DNA of 64,000 nucleotides from Butyricimonas synergistica DSM 23225 (GTDB lineage Bacteria; Bacteroidota; Bacteroidia; Bacteroidales; Marinifilaceae): the NCBI RefSeq assembly GCF_000379665.1, contig NZ_KB903360.1:312175-376174 (forward strand), read 5' to 3'. Positions 27,133-36,553 of the stretch are shown here, one piece after another. The notes beneath the pieces were generated by a model. That model saw only the letters and a list, made by a program, of their open reading frames with translations. It searched no databases and was not told the DNA's origin. Numbering within the stretch: the first letter of the stretch is position 1; each line of letters begins with the position of its first letter. A program made the translations under genes and the position numbers.

Positions 27133-30100
27133 TTAATTAATTTTCATTTTAATAGCATCATTATTCTCGAAATATTCGTACAATTCTCTCGAACGTCCTA
27201 TCTTACAAGTCCTTGAAAACATCTTCACTCGGTGTCCCGAGCTATCGTACAAAATAAAATTCAACGGAAGATCGCCCTGCTCGTTTACGAACTGGTTATG
27301 TAGCTCTGCCACAATCTCGTGCGTCAACATTTCCACGTTCACCTGCAAAGTGATCGAACGGATCAGGTTCTCGCTAATCACGCTCAGCAAGTCCATGCTC
27401 ACCACGTTGAAAGTAAGCTCCCCGGTGTTCCCCCACTTCCTTGCTTGCACCCTGCCTTTGATATAAACTGCCGTCTCCAAAATAAAATAATTTCTGAACT
27501 TGATAAAATCCTCCCCGAAGAAAGCCATCTCGAACGTCCCGGTAAAATCCTCGATTGTTAGGATACCGAAATCATTCCCTTTCTTCGTTTTCCCTACTCG
27601 CATATTCACGATAATACCCGCGATAGTCACGTCCCTGTCCTTAAAAGGAGTCAGATCCGTCAAACTATCCAGCGGGGTACAAATCGCGTTTATCTCTAAC
27701 TTATACGAATCCAACGGGTGAGAAGTTAGGTATATACCGATCAATTCCTTCTCTTTATGCGCTTTTTCCACGTCCGTCCACGGTTCACACAGCGGAATCG
27801 TGGGCTTCTTCACGTCGTACTCGTCCATGCCCCCGAACAACGTCGCCTGCATCAACATACTGTCCTGCTGCTTCTTTTGCCCGAAATTCACCAGGTTTTC
27901 CAGGAAAGTCGTGTGCCCGTCCGGCATATGGAAATATTGCGACCTGTCCAGCCCGAAACTATCCAGTCCTCCGGCAGTCACCAAACTTTCCAGCGTCTTC
28001 TTGTTCACCGTCCTGTAATCCACCCGCTCGAAGAAATCGAACACATCCTTGAACGGTCCACCCTTCTCGCGTTCCTGCACGATCGAGTCGACAGCCGCCA
28101 CGCCCACGCCCTTGATTGCCGCCATACCGAAACGGATATCCCCCTTCTGGTTCACGGTAAAGTCATTGTCCGACTCGTTCACGTCCGGCGCCAACACTTT
28201 CAATCCCATGCGCTTACACTCGTCCATAAACACCGTCACCTTCGTGATATCCGACAAGTTACAGCTCAAGTTGGCTGCCATAAATTCCGACGGGTAATGC
28301 GCCTTCAAGAATCCCGTTTGGTAAGCGATATAAGCGTAACAAACCGAGTGCGACTTGTTGAACGCGTAAGAAGCGAAAGCCTCCCAGTCCCCCCAAATCT
28401 TTTCCACCAGCGGATTCACTTCCTTGCCCATCTCCTTGCAGCCCTTCACGAACTCGGGATTATTATTACATCCATCAAGGAACTGGGCTTTCAAGGCATT
28501 CATCGTATCGATCTGCTTCTTACCCATCGCCTTACGCAACGTGTCGGACATACCCCGGGTAAAATTACCGAGGGCACGCGATTGCAACATCACCTGCTCC
28601 TGGTACACCGTGATACCGTAGGTATCCTTCAAGTAAGGTTCCATCATCGGGTGGTCGTACACGATAGGCTCTTCCCCGTGTTTACGCTTGATAAAATCGG
28701 GAATATACTCCATAGGTCCCGGGCGATACAAGGCATTCATCGCCACCAAATCCTCAAAACGGTTCGGCTTCAATGCACGCAAGTGTTTCTTCATTCCCGG
28801 CGACTCAAACTGGAACAATCCGGTCGTATCACCCCGTGAAAACAAAGCGAACGTCTCCGGGTCTTCCAGCGAGATAGCATCGACATTCAACTCCTCGTGC
28901 TTGGACTTTCTGATATTATCCAGACACGTCTTTATAATAGAAAGGGTACGCAACCCTAAAAAGTCCATCTTGATCAACCCGATCGGCTCCACGAAATGCC
29001 CGTCGTACTGCGTGGTCATCAAACTCTCCCCCTCGGTCGGCATAATCGGGATATGATCTGTCAAGGGATCACGGCTAATCAGGATACCGCAAGCGTGTAC
29101 CCCCGTCTGCCGTACCGATCCTTCCAGAATCTCCGCCAGATGAAGCGTCTTCGCCACCAGCGGGTTCGGGGAATCTTTCTCTTTCTCCAAATCCGGATTC
29201 TCCTTGTACGCCTTCTTCAACGTGATCTTGGGCACCTCCGGCACCATCTTCGCCAAACGGTTCGCCTCCGACAAATCAAGCTTCAACACACGTGCCACGT
29301 CCTTGATCGCCATCTTTGCCGCCATACTACCGAACGTAACGATATGCGAAACCTTGTCCTCCCCGTATTTCCGGGTTACCCACTCCAGTACCCTCTGCCG
29401 ACCATCATCATCGAAATCCACGTCGATATCAGGCAATGAAATACGGTCGGGATTCAAGAAACGCTCGAACAGCAAATCATACTTCACCGGGTCGATATTC
29501 GTGATACCCAAACTGTACGCCACGGCACTTCCCGCCGCCGAACCACGTCCCGGTCCCACGATCACGCCCATATCACGAGCCGCCTGTATAAAGTCCTGCA
29601 CGATCAGGAAATACCCCGGGAAACCCATCGTCTTCATGATATGCAACTCGAAAATCAACCGCTCCATGATATCCGGCGGAATATCCTCGCCATACCGTTT
29701 TTTGGCTCCTTTCATCGCCAACTCCTTCAGGTAATCCGCTTCCAGCTTGATACGGTACAAGCGGTCGACGCCTCCCAACTTCTTCACTTTCTTCTCGGCT
29801 TCCTCCTGTGTCAGCACGACTTCGCCCTTCTCGTTACGGGTAAACTCGTTGAACAAATCCTCTGCCGTGAAACGCTTCCGGTACTCCTCCTCCGTACCCA
29901 ACTCAGGTGGAATCGGGAACACCGGCATCAAGGGGTCGGAATCCAGCTTGTATTCTTCCACCTTATCCACGATCTCCTGCGTGTTCTCCAACACTTGCGG
30001 GATGTCGCTAAACAAGGCTTGCATCTCCGCCGTGGTCTTGAACCACTCCTGACGGGTATATCTCATCCGGTTCGGATCGTCCAAATCCTTCCGGGTATTC

Positions 30101-30795
30101 AAACAAATCAACAAATCGTGCGCCTCGGCATCCTCCTCGTTCAGGAAATGCACGTCGTTCGTGGCTATCACCTTAATTCCCAATCTTTCGCCCATGCGCA
30201 AGATCTCGGCATTGCACTTCACCTGGTTCTCATACACCTCGGCTCTCTCCTTCGCCGCTTCCGCCGGGTGGCGCATCACCTCCAAATAATAATCCTCTCC
30301 TAACAAATTCTTGTACCACAAGGCCGCCTGATCCGCCCCCTCGATATCTCCCGCCATAATTTTTTGGCAGATTTCCCCACCCAGACAAGCCGAAGAAATA
30401 ATCAAACCCTCGTGATATTTTTCCAAAAGAGCCTTATCGATACGCGGGCGATAATAATACCCGTCCACGAAAGCCGCAGAACACAACTTCACCAGATTCT
30501 TGTACCCTTGCAAATTCTTTGCCAGAATAATCAAATGCTCCCCCGAACGATCCACCGGCTTCTCCTTGTTATACAGCGATACCCGTGCCACGTAAGCCTC
30601 CACGCCCAGCACCGGCTTGATCCCTTTCTTCCGGCATAAATCGTAAAACAATTTTATCCCGAACATATTCCCGTGGTCGGTCAACGCTATCGCCGGCATA
30701 CCGTCCGCGATAGCTTTATCTATTAATCCCGGCACACTTGCCGCACCGTCCAGAATGGAATATTGCGAGTGCACGTGAAAATGAGTAAATGGCAT
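27133..30795 (-). CDS. dnaE: DNA polymerase III alpha subunit
   Basis: Replicative polymerase catalytic subunit of 1220 residues, the usual length of Bacteroidota DnaE. Domains in order: PHP (about 1-210, starting FTHFHVHSQYSILDGAA), palm with GPGRGSAAGS (414-423) and the catalytic aspartates in PDIDVDFDDDGR (456-460), fingers/thumb with GVHACGI, then the tandem helix-hairpin-helix, the OB fold (DVTIAGIIVNMRVGKTKKGN) and a C-terminal tau-binding tail. No proofreading exonuclease, as expected for the E type. A clear promoter lies at 30887-30918. Confidence 0.98.
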   Translation of the reverse strand: MPFTHFHVHSQYSILDGAASVPGLIDKAIADGMPAIALTDHGNMFGIKLFYDLCRKKGIKPVLGVEAYVARVSLYNKEKPVDRSGEHLIILAKNLQGYKNLVKLCSAAFVDGYYYRPRIDKALLEKYHEGLIISSACLGGEICQKIMAGDIEGADQAALWYKNLLGEDYYLEVMRHPAEAAKERAEVYENQVKCNAEILRMGERLGIKVIATNDVHFLNEEDAEAHDLLICLNTRKDLDDPNRMRYTRQEWFKTTAEMQALFSDIPQVLENTQEIVDKVEEYKLDSDPLMPVFPIPPELGTEEEYRKRFTAEDLFNEFTRNEKGEVVLTQEEAEKKVKKLGGVDRLYRIKLEADYLKELAMKGAKKRYGEDIPPDIMERLIFELHIMKTMGFPGYFLIVQDFIQAARDMGVIVGPGRGSAAGSAVAYSLGITNIDPVKYDLLFERFLNPDRISLPDIDVDFDDDGRQRVLEWVTRKYGEDKVSHIVTFGSMAAKMAIKDVARVLKLDLSEANRLAKMVPEVPKITLKKAYKENPDLEKEKDSPNPLVAKTLHLAEILEGSVRQTGVHACGILISRDPLTDHIPIMPTEGESLMTTQYDGHFVEPIGLIKMDFLGLRTLSIIKTCLDNIRKSKHEELNVDAISLEDPETFALFSRGDTTGLFQFESPGMKKHLRALKPNRFEDLVAMNALYRPGPMEYIPDFIKRKHGEEPIVYDHPMMEPYLKDTYGITVYQEQVMLQSRALGNFTRGMSDTLRKAMGKKQIDTMNALKAQFLDGCNNNPEFVKGCKEMGKEVNPLVEKIWGDWEAFASYAFNKSHSVCYAYIAYQTGFLKAHYPSEFMAANLSCNLSDITKVTVFMDECKRMGLKVLAPDVNESDNDFTVNQKGDIRFGMAAIKGVGVAAVDSIVQEREKGGPFKDVFDFFERVDYRTVNKKTLESLVTAGGLDSFGLDRSQYFHMPDGHTTFLENLVNFGQKKQQDSMLMQATLFGGMDEYDVKKPTIPLCEPWTDVEKAHKEKELIGIYLTSHPLDSYKLEINAICTPLDSLTDLTPFKDRDVTIAGIIVNMRVGKTKKGNDFGILTIEDFTGTFEMAFFGEDFIKFRNYFILETAVYIKGRVQARKWGNTGELTFNVVSMDLLSVISENLIRSITLQVNVEMLTHEIVAELHNQFVNEQGDLPLNFILYDSSGHRVKMFSRTCKIGRSRELYEYFENNDAIKMKIN

Positions 30796-30886
30796 AAAAA
30801 ACTCCTCTCAAAAAATTACAAAATCAATTCTCAACTCCGTGGAAATAAACGACAAAATATTCCCCACATCTCAAACATCACAAAAA

Positions 30887-30918
30887 CAAATATAGCCGTT
30901 TTTACCTTAAAAAACAAA
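30887..30918 (-). promoter_or_regulatory. dnaE promoter (-33 TTTG, N20, -7 TATATTTG)
   Basis: On the minus strand TTTG (30918-30915), a 20-bp spacer and TATATTTG (30894-30887) match both halves of the Bacteroidota housekeeping promoter. The -7 box is about 90 bp before the dnaE ATG. Confidence 0.75.
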
Positions 30919-30990
30919 AGCCACACACATACATTTTTCATCATCCTGATGAAATCCGTGAGAGATAACGAGTAAGTCCCAATATAATAC

Positions 30991-31142
30991 AGTATTAATC
31001 ACGTATCAATTCCGGAGGAATACCGTATATAAACTTTTAGTTAAGCTATTAATTTCCTATAAGAACGCTATTTTAAATAGCGTTCATATAGCGTTGCTAT
31101 AGGGTTCCTATAGCGTTCATGACGGAAGTCAACCGGAATTCA
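30991..31142 (-). repeat. Dispersed palindromic repeat, copy A (MITE-like)
   Basis: Read on the minus strand, this stretch has the same core as 57177-57331: TTCCGTCATGAACGCTATAG, then tandem units of the type GAACGCTATA / GAACCCTATA, then AAATAGCGTTCTTATAG. The core covers 31056-31127 and includes the palindrome GAACGCTATTT...AAATAGCGTTC (31063-31085). The ends (AGTATTA at 30991 and CCGGAATTC-type sequence on both sides) match the inverted repeats of the other copy only in part. It lies in the 418-bp gap between dnaE and the deacylase gene. Confidence 0.75.
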
Positions 31143-31179
31143 TACCCTATTCATCCTTGATTCAGGGATGAATAGGGTA
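31143..31179. other. Strong 14-bp hairpin after the deacylase gene
   Basis: Perfect inverted repeat TACCCTATTCATCC (31143-31156) and GGATGAATAGGGTA (31166-31179) around a nine-base spacer. It is 36 bp downstream of the deacylase stop and directly abuts repeat copy A. No T run follows on either strand, so termination would have to be factor-dependent; it could also be an mRNA stabiliser or part of the repeat element. Confidence 0.55.
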
Positions 31180-31214
31180 GTTCCTCATCGAGAAAACAGC
31201 ATTAAATCAAGACG

Positions 31215-32450
31215 TTAAAAAACAATAGATTTGCCATTGAACCGGAAACCGACACCCAGCATCAAGAAATTAGGTTCGTGAAACTCCCGGAGGTTATATC
31301 CCACGTGAAGGAAAGCCGCCCGGGAAACAGCTATTTTCAGCGTGAACAACTGGTAGAACATATTCAAATCGCCCTTCCCGATCACGTTGGCTCCCATCCC
31401 GATTCCCACGGTGAAAAAAGGCATCACATACTCCACCCGCCCGGAAAGCCCCAGGGCAAACTGGTCACCAAGCGCAGGACGGAGGATTTGCGACTTGTCG
31501 ATCTGCCCGTACACGTCGTACTCCGTGTATAAATTCGCTCCCCCGTCAAACGTACCGTCCAGCGACACCCCCAGCCGAAGCCTGTGGTTGACGTTATACA
31601 TCGGGGCAAAATTAAACCCGAATACCGGGTAAGATTCGGGAGAAGCGGAAAGCCCGTCCGCCGTCTTAATGCCCTGGCTATGCCACGAGCCGAAGAATAC
31701 AAAATCATAACTGACATAGGGACGGAAGGGTTGGTACGCGGAAACACCCGTTGTTTTCAACGGCTTCAGATCCTCCTGCCGGTAAAAATTGCACTCCAAC
31801 CCGAAATTTCCACCGATCGTGTTCAAACCGGCGTTAGGAATCGTGGTGTTGCCGTTAGAAAAATGCGACACGGTGAGTCCCGTGGTCAGGCTTAACGCCG
31901 GGGAAAGTTTCCAGCGCAAGTAGAACTCGGCATTAATGTAGGCATTTACCCTCGAACCCATCATCTTATTATACGGGTTGTCGTAGGAATCATACGTTTT
32001 CCACCCCGTGGACAATCCCAAATTCCACTCGTAATAGAAAGACAGCCAAGGGGACAAACGAGCGATACGAGCTCCCTGAAACAAGTAAAACGCCACCGGG
32101 TTACCCAATAAACGAGGCTCGCCAAAGGTATAATACCCGAAACCCACTCCCTGGTAGACGTCCCCGTAGGCACGTTCGGCAGCACTTCCCGGACGATAGC
32201 GGAAAAAGTATTTCAAGTGAAAAGAGGAAGCCCCCTTAATCAGTTTCCCCTCCGGGTTATCGCCTTGCAAAAAAGAACTCGTCTGAAAAATATATTCCGG
32301 ACGTCCTTCAAATTTCAATCCATGAGTAAATTTACGCAAAGGCGGCCCCGTCAGGCTATCCCGTTCCTGCCCATCCACTCGCGAAACAGCCCCAACAAGC
32401 ATTATTCCCCAAAAAACAACCGTTATCCAAATCCATCCCGTGTTATTCAT
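31215..32450 (-). CDS. Acyloxyacyl hydrolase / PagL-like lipid A deacylase family protein
   Basis: Outer-membrane beta-barrel protein of about 411 residues. I use the ATG at 32450 (MNNTGWIW), which begins a good signal peptide; an ATG nine codons upstream is also in frame. The segment TGLTVSHFSNGNTTIPNAGL contains the His-Phe-Ser-Asn catalytic-type motif and the following Asn-rich turn of PagL-like lipid A 3-O-deacylases. The protein is longer than Pseudomonas PagL (about 170 residues), like other Bacteroidota members. It would trim lipid A in the outer membrane. It ends in IVF, fitting a barrel C-terminus. It stands alone between the MFS gene and dnaE. Confidence 0.8.
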   Translation of the reverse strand: MNNTGWIWITVVFWGIMLVGAVSRVDGQERDSLTGPPLRKFTHGLKFEGRPEYIFQTSSFLQGDNPEGKLIKGASSFHLKYFFRYRPGSAAERAYGDVYQGVGFGYYTFGEPRLLGNPVAFYLFQGARIARLSPWLSFYYEWNLGLSTGWKTYDSYDNPYNKMMGSRVNAYINAEFYLRWKLSPALSLTTGLTVSHFSNGNTTIPNAGLNTIGGNFGLECNFYRQEDLKPLKTTGVSAYQPFRPYVSYDFVFFGSWHSQGIKTADGLSASPESYPVFGFNFAPMYNVNHRLRLGVSLDGTFDGGANLYTEYDVYGQIDKSQILRPALGDQFALGLSGRVEYVMPFFTVGIGMGANVIGKGDLNMFYQLFTLKIAVSRAAFLHVGYNLREFHEPNFLMLGVGFRFNGKSIVF

Positions 32451-32524
32451 GCGACAACTCCATTTATACCAATGCATTTTACAGGGGACAAAAGTATATA
32501 AAAAAGAAGCTAAAAACTACCCGG

Positions 32525-33931
32525 CTATCTGTTTTTCTTGGCATTACCCCGCAGTAATTCCGGCTCAGGCAGAGACACGCGACTAAAACTGACCACCGCG
32601 GCGACAAAGGCGAATATCCCGGCAAGGTAGAGCGAGGCGTATGTTCCGTTGACGGGAAACATGACAAACATTAATGCCACGAGGGACGCTCCCGTGGTTT
32701 GCCCCGTCAGACGAGCCATACCGAGCATACCGCTGGCGCCACCGCTTCGGTTTTGCGGGGCGGAGGAGATCAGGATACTGTTATTAGGCGTCTGGAATAA
32801 ACCGAAGCCAGCACCACACATCATCATGAAGAAAGCGATCCCGACACCGGAAACTTTATCCGCCAACGTGGCAAGCAAGAACAAGCCGCACGCGAAGATC
32901 GACAAACCGATGCCCCCCAACAGTCCGGCGTGTACACGCTCGATCAGCTTTCCCGCCAAGGGTGCCGCCACCATGGTCGCCAAGGGCCAAGGGGTAAGCA
33001 GGAGCCCGGTAACGACTTCACTCTTTCCCAGCGTGTGCTGCAAGAAGAAAGGCAAGGACACCATTGCCAGCATCTGGGCGACGAACGAGCAAATGGAGGT
33101 TCCCACGGAAAGGGAAAATATCGGGATGCGCAACAAATCGACAGGCAACAACGGGTAGGTTTGTGACAACTGCCGCCGCACGAAGAAATAACCGATCACG
33201 AATACCGCCGCTATCATGAGGAACAATACTTTCCAGTTCATATCGTGGGTAAATCCCTCGATAGAGAAGATCAGCAACCCAAAGGTCAGCGCGTTCATGA
33301 TACCGCTTCGCCAATCGAACGTGCGCCCCGTGACTTTCATCGGATTGGAGGGCAAAAACTTGCAGGATAGGATCAAAGCGACTATCACGATCGGGATATT
33401 TATGGCAAACAGCCACTGCCAGGAAGCGACGGAAAGAATCCCGGCGGCAATCGTCGGTCCCCCGGCAGCGGAAACAGCAACAACCAAGGCGTTGATTCCC
33501 AATCCCCGTCCCAGGAAACGACGGGGATAGATAATCCGAATCAAAGTCGTGTTGACACTCGCCAAAGCTGCCGCCCCGAATCCCTGGAACACGCGGGCAA
33601 CGGTCAATTGCGTCAAAGAAGTAGAAAGGGCACACGCCAAGGAGGCCACGGAGAAGATCAACAACCCGACAATATACACCCGCTTGTATCCCCAAATATC
33701 TCCCAGCGATGACAACGAGAGCAACGAAACAACAATAGCCAACTGATAGGCGTTCACGATCCAGATAGACATCGAGGGCGTGGCATTCAAATCCCCCGCG
33801 ATGGAGGGCAACGCCACGTTAGCAATCGTTCCGTCCAACACGGATACCGTGATTCCCATGGCAATCGCCAGGATTGCCCAATACCGCCTCGGGACAGGAA
33901 TACCATCCCACTCAACCTCTTTTGTTTCCAT
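32525..33931 (-). CDS. MFS exporter, DHA2 / EmrB-QacA type (14 TM)
   Basis: Inner-membrane drug:H+ antiporter family protein of 468 residues. About 14 membrane helices can be counted. Motif D1 of the family is present in helix 1 (VSVLDGTIANVALPSIAGDL), motif A after helix 2 (LGDIWGYKRVYIVGL) and motif C-like ALVVAVSAAGGPTIAAGILS in helix 5. Probably a multidrug or metabolite efflux pump. It has its own promoter box at 33952 and no adaptor or outer-membrane partner next to it. Confidence 0.93.
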   Translation of the reverse strand: METKEVEWDGIPVPRRYWAILAIAMGITVSVLDGTIANVALPSIAGDLNATPSMSIWIVNAYQLAIVVSLLSLSSLGDIWGYKRVYIVGLLIFSVASLACALSTSLTQLTVARVFQGFGAAALASVNTTLIRIIYPRRFLGRGLGINALVVAVSAAGGPTIAAGILSVASWQWLFAINIPIVIVALILSCKFLPSNPMKVTGRTFDWRSGIMNALTFGLLIFSIEGFTHDMNWKVLFLMIAAVFVIGYFFVRRQLSQTYPLLPVDLLRIPIFSLSVGTSICSFVAQMLAMVSLPFFLQHTLGKSEVVTGLLLTPWPLATMVAAPLAGKLIERVHAGLLGGIGLSIFACGLFLLATLADKVSGVGIAFFMMMCGAGFGLFQTPNNSILISSAPQNRSGGASGMLGMARLTGQTTGASLVALMFVMFPVNGTYASLYLAGIFAFVAAVVSFSRVSLPEPELLRGNAKKNR

Positions 33932-34177
33932 TTTTAATTTAGTTTCAGTTGCAAAATTACGAAATAAAGATCAAATTCAACTCTTCGCATTTTTATCATT
34001 GTTCAACAATAAAAATGTATGCACCCCCATATTCTTTTTCTATATGGATTCCATTTTTCTTCCCGCATAATTTCCGTATTGCCGATATGTATGAACTCAA
34101 TTTTCTTCTAATACTCTTTATGGTGTCACAGAAAAAGCAGATCTAGTAAAACTAATGGAAGAATAAAATTTAGATAC
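33932..34177. other. Intergenic region upstream of the MFS gene
   Basis: About 245 bp with a promoter box at its left end and no supported gene. A 45-codon minus-strand frame without a start codon (about 33,990-34,130) shows some residue bias but matches nothing I recognise. Confidence 0.4.
33952..33959 (-). promoter_or_regulatory. -7 promoter box for the MFS exporter
   Basis: On the minus strand TAATTTTG fits TAnnTTTG exactly and lies about 20 bp before the ATG at 33931. GTTG with a 19-bp spacer (33982-33979) is a near-match to the -33 TTTG. Confidence 0.6.
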
Positions 34178-34221
34178 AAAAAAGAAAGGTGAGGCCACCA
34201 ATAAAAGGCTCACCTTTCTTT
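34178..34221 (-). terminator. Terminator of the second GldA/GldG exporter operon
   Basis: Thirteen-base perfect arms (AAAGAAAGGTGAG at 34181-34193 and CTCACCTTTCTTT at 34209-34221), and on the minus strand the stem runs into a T tract. It is 33 bp after the last permease gene. Confidence 0.92.
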
Positions 34222-34253
34222 CAAATAAAAAACAATTTGCTACTTCAATCCCA

Positions 34254-36536
34254 TTATCTCCTTTTCCGACAAACTAAAATAAATATACCTACCCCGATTA
34301 ACAGTAAAGGCAAAATGAAATGAAACAAGATTTTTACAATAAACAATTTTTCATTGTCAAATTGAAACAATCCATCCGGTCCGATTTCACGCCCTGTCGA
34401 CAAAGGAACTTCCCCATAAGAAAACCAATAAAATAATTCATGGATAAGTGAACTATTAATGGTTGATAGCCCGGGGCGGCTTCCAACCAATTCTCCATTA
34501 CTTATACAGTCAGCATCACCCATGACAAATATACGTTGCTCTCTTTCTCCTACTTGGCGGGTTAATGCCACTGCAGTCGGATTAGAACACATGACTTCAC
34601 CATCATTCAAAACGGGTTGTTCTTCTAGCCAATTAACTTTTCCCGTTTCATTCCAGCTCCTCACGGAATCTGTTTCCAAAACTCTCTGTACCGAAAATTC
34701 ACCTGGAATATTCCACTGCACCGTGACGGTACCAGGCATTACAACTCGACGATTTTCTCGCCTTAACCAATAAAAACCTTTACCCAATTTTTCGGCTTCT
34801 TTACTTACTCGGGCTAAAATTAAATTCGCCTGTTCTTCATCATGCAATTGTACTAACGTTCCGGGCAAAAATTTAATCCCGAGTAGTTCCGCCAAAGGAT
34901 TCATCACGTGCTGAAAACCGGGTTCACATGCTAGCAATAAATTTTTTCCCCGGTCAATATAAGACTTTAGCATACCCAATTCCCGTTCCGTGAAACTTTC
35001 TCGCGCATCGGCTATTACTAATATATCAACATCATCAGGCACTTCCTGCAAAGTATCGAGCGAAATCGATTCTGTATCGAAGCCTTGATTTTCAAGCGCA
35101 TTCCGATAATGCCTACCTGCCGCAAATAAATGATAATCTCTATTGCCTTTTCCCGAGAGATTCCGTTCGCCATGTCCCTCGAGAAAAGCAACCTTCGGCA
35201 ATTTCATGGAAATTCTTTTAAAAGCTGCCGAAATTTCCGCTTCCGAAGGCATTTTACTTATATCATCAAATAAACGCAAGAAAGTTTTTCGTCCATCCTC
35301 CCGTTCGATTTGCCTCACGAAACGATATCCCTCGGGCTCCAAATCTATAATTTGTTTCATTTCTTCCGGACTCAAAAAACGCTTGAAACTTGTATTTTTC
35401 GCTATAGCCACTTTTCGGGCCATAGCTTTCAAATCCGGGTTCTTACCATGCTGACCATCATCGTAATAATAAATGTATTTCATTTTAATGTCCGGTTTAA
35501 AACGAATATAGTCTTTAAATCGTTCCATGTCCCACATCACGTTGGAGGGTAAGCCGATACCCGCATCTCGATCTAACAAATTCACATAGGTTGTAATTGT
35601 CACTTTCCCGTCCAGATGAGTCATGATATTCTGGTGTTCCGGAAGCAAAGTATTAGATTTCATTACGGTCGTATCATAATAAGACATTAAAGAAGGCAAT
35701 TTTGAGCAATACCCAAACAAAAGTACTCCTAGTAGCACAAGTACATAACGTCCCGCAATGATTCTTTTCCCGTGTACCGATCGCTCCGATTGCAACTTTA
35801 TCATGCTAAATGACAAAAACATCATGATTACTAACAAAAAGTAGATAACATCCTCACTACAGATCAACCCTGAAATCATGTCATTCGCACGTCCCGAAAG
35901 CGACATCCAATAAGTAATCTCTCGCACGAAAGGGATATTTTGACCCACATTCCCGATATAATTCAATATGGCTAAAATGACCAAAGTACCGATCGCTGCA
36001 ACAACCTCGTACGAACTTAAACAAGAGATGAATAACCCAATGGCAGCATAAGTACAAATTAGCAAAAAGATTCCCAATAAACCGGAACATGCCAGAGGAT
36101 ACTCAAAATGTTCGACAGTCACGCCAGCGAACAAAACAAACACGGCTAAAATTCCAATAAGTACTAAAGCGTACACGATAACCGATAAATATTTACCCCA
36201 AATTATCGCTCTGATTTTCACGGGAGAGGATTGTAATAATTTTATTGAACCGCTTCCCGTTTCTCGGCTCATCAATGTCATCGTTAATAATGGGATATAT
36301 AGATAAACATATAGCTGAACTAACGTGAAGAGCCCAGTTTGTCCGCAAAATAAATCATAAGTTAAACTACCATTCCAATATCCCAAATTTTGCCGAACTA
36401 ATAAATGCTCGAATTCTCCAACAAAAGTAATTCCAACTTGGCATGCAAAAACAACAAGAATGATCCAAGCCACGGGAGAATAAAACATCATTTGCAATTC
36501 CGTTTTCGCTATCCTTAATATTGTTCTCATTTTCAT
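34254..36536 (-). CDS. GldF/GldG-type fusion permease (second exporter, distal subunit)
   Basis: Protein of 760 residues with the same plan as the one at 18441: ABC-2 permease with six helices (IAKTELQMMFYSPVAWIILV, LLTMTLMSRETGSGSIKLLQ), a linking helix, a periplasmic GldG domain (KVAFLEGHGERNLSGKGNRD; DDVDILVIADARESFTEREL) and one C-terminal helix with a basic tail. It lies 17 bp after the second fusion permease, so the exporter may be a heterodimer of two GldFG polypeptides plus the ATPase at 38878. A terminator follows. Confidence 0.9.
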   Translation of the reverse strand: MKMRTILRIAKTELQMMFYSPVAWIILVVFACQVGITFVGEFEHLLVRQNLGYWNGSLTYDLFCGQTGLFTLVQLYVYLYIPLLTMTLMSRETGSGSIKLLQSSPVKIRAIIWGKYLSVIVYALVLIGILAVFVLFAGVTVEHFEYPLACSGLLGIFLLICTYAAIGLFISCLSSYEVVAAIGTLVILAILNYIGNVGQNIPFVREITYWMSLSGRANDMISGLICSEDVIYFLLVIMMFLSFSMIKLQSERSVHGKRIIAGRYVLVLLGVLLFGYCSKLPSLMSYYDTTVMKSNTLLPEHQNIMTHLDGKVTITTYVNLLDRDAGIGLPSNVMWDMERFKDYIRFKPDIKMKYIYYYDDGQHGKNPDLKAMARKVAIAKNTSFKRFLSPEEMKQIIDLEPEGYRFVRQIEREDGRKTFLRLFDDISKMPSEAEISAAFKRISMKLPKVAFLEGHGERNLSGKGNRDYHLFAAGRHYRNALENQGFDTESISLDTLQEVPDDVDILVIADARESFTERELGMLKSYIDRGKNLLLACEPGFQHVMNPLAELLGIKFLPGTLVQLHDEEQANLILARVSKEAEKLGKGFYWLRRENRRVVMPGTVTVQWNIPGEFSVQRVLETDSVRSWNETGKVNWLEEQPVLNDGEVMCSNPTAVALTRQVGEREQRIFVMGDADCISNGELVGSRPGLSTINSSLIHELFYWFSYGEVPLSTGREIGPDGLFQFDNEKLFIVKILFHFILPLLLIGVGIFILVCRKRR

Positions 36537-36553
36537 TTTTTTTTACATAACAC

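Noticed and set aside
32525-33931. Long overlapping frames on both strands of the MFS, dnaE and SusC genes
   Set aside because: They are opposite- or shifted-frame shadows of clear genes, with no motifs of their own.
33985-34135. 45-codon minus-strand frame with residue bias upstream of the MFS gene
   Set aside because: No start codon, no recognisable family and closed by stops on both sides; could be chance in AT-rich DNA.
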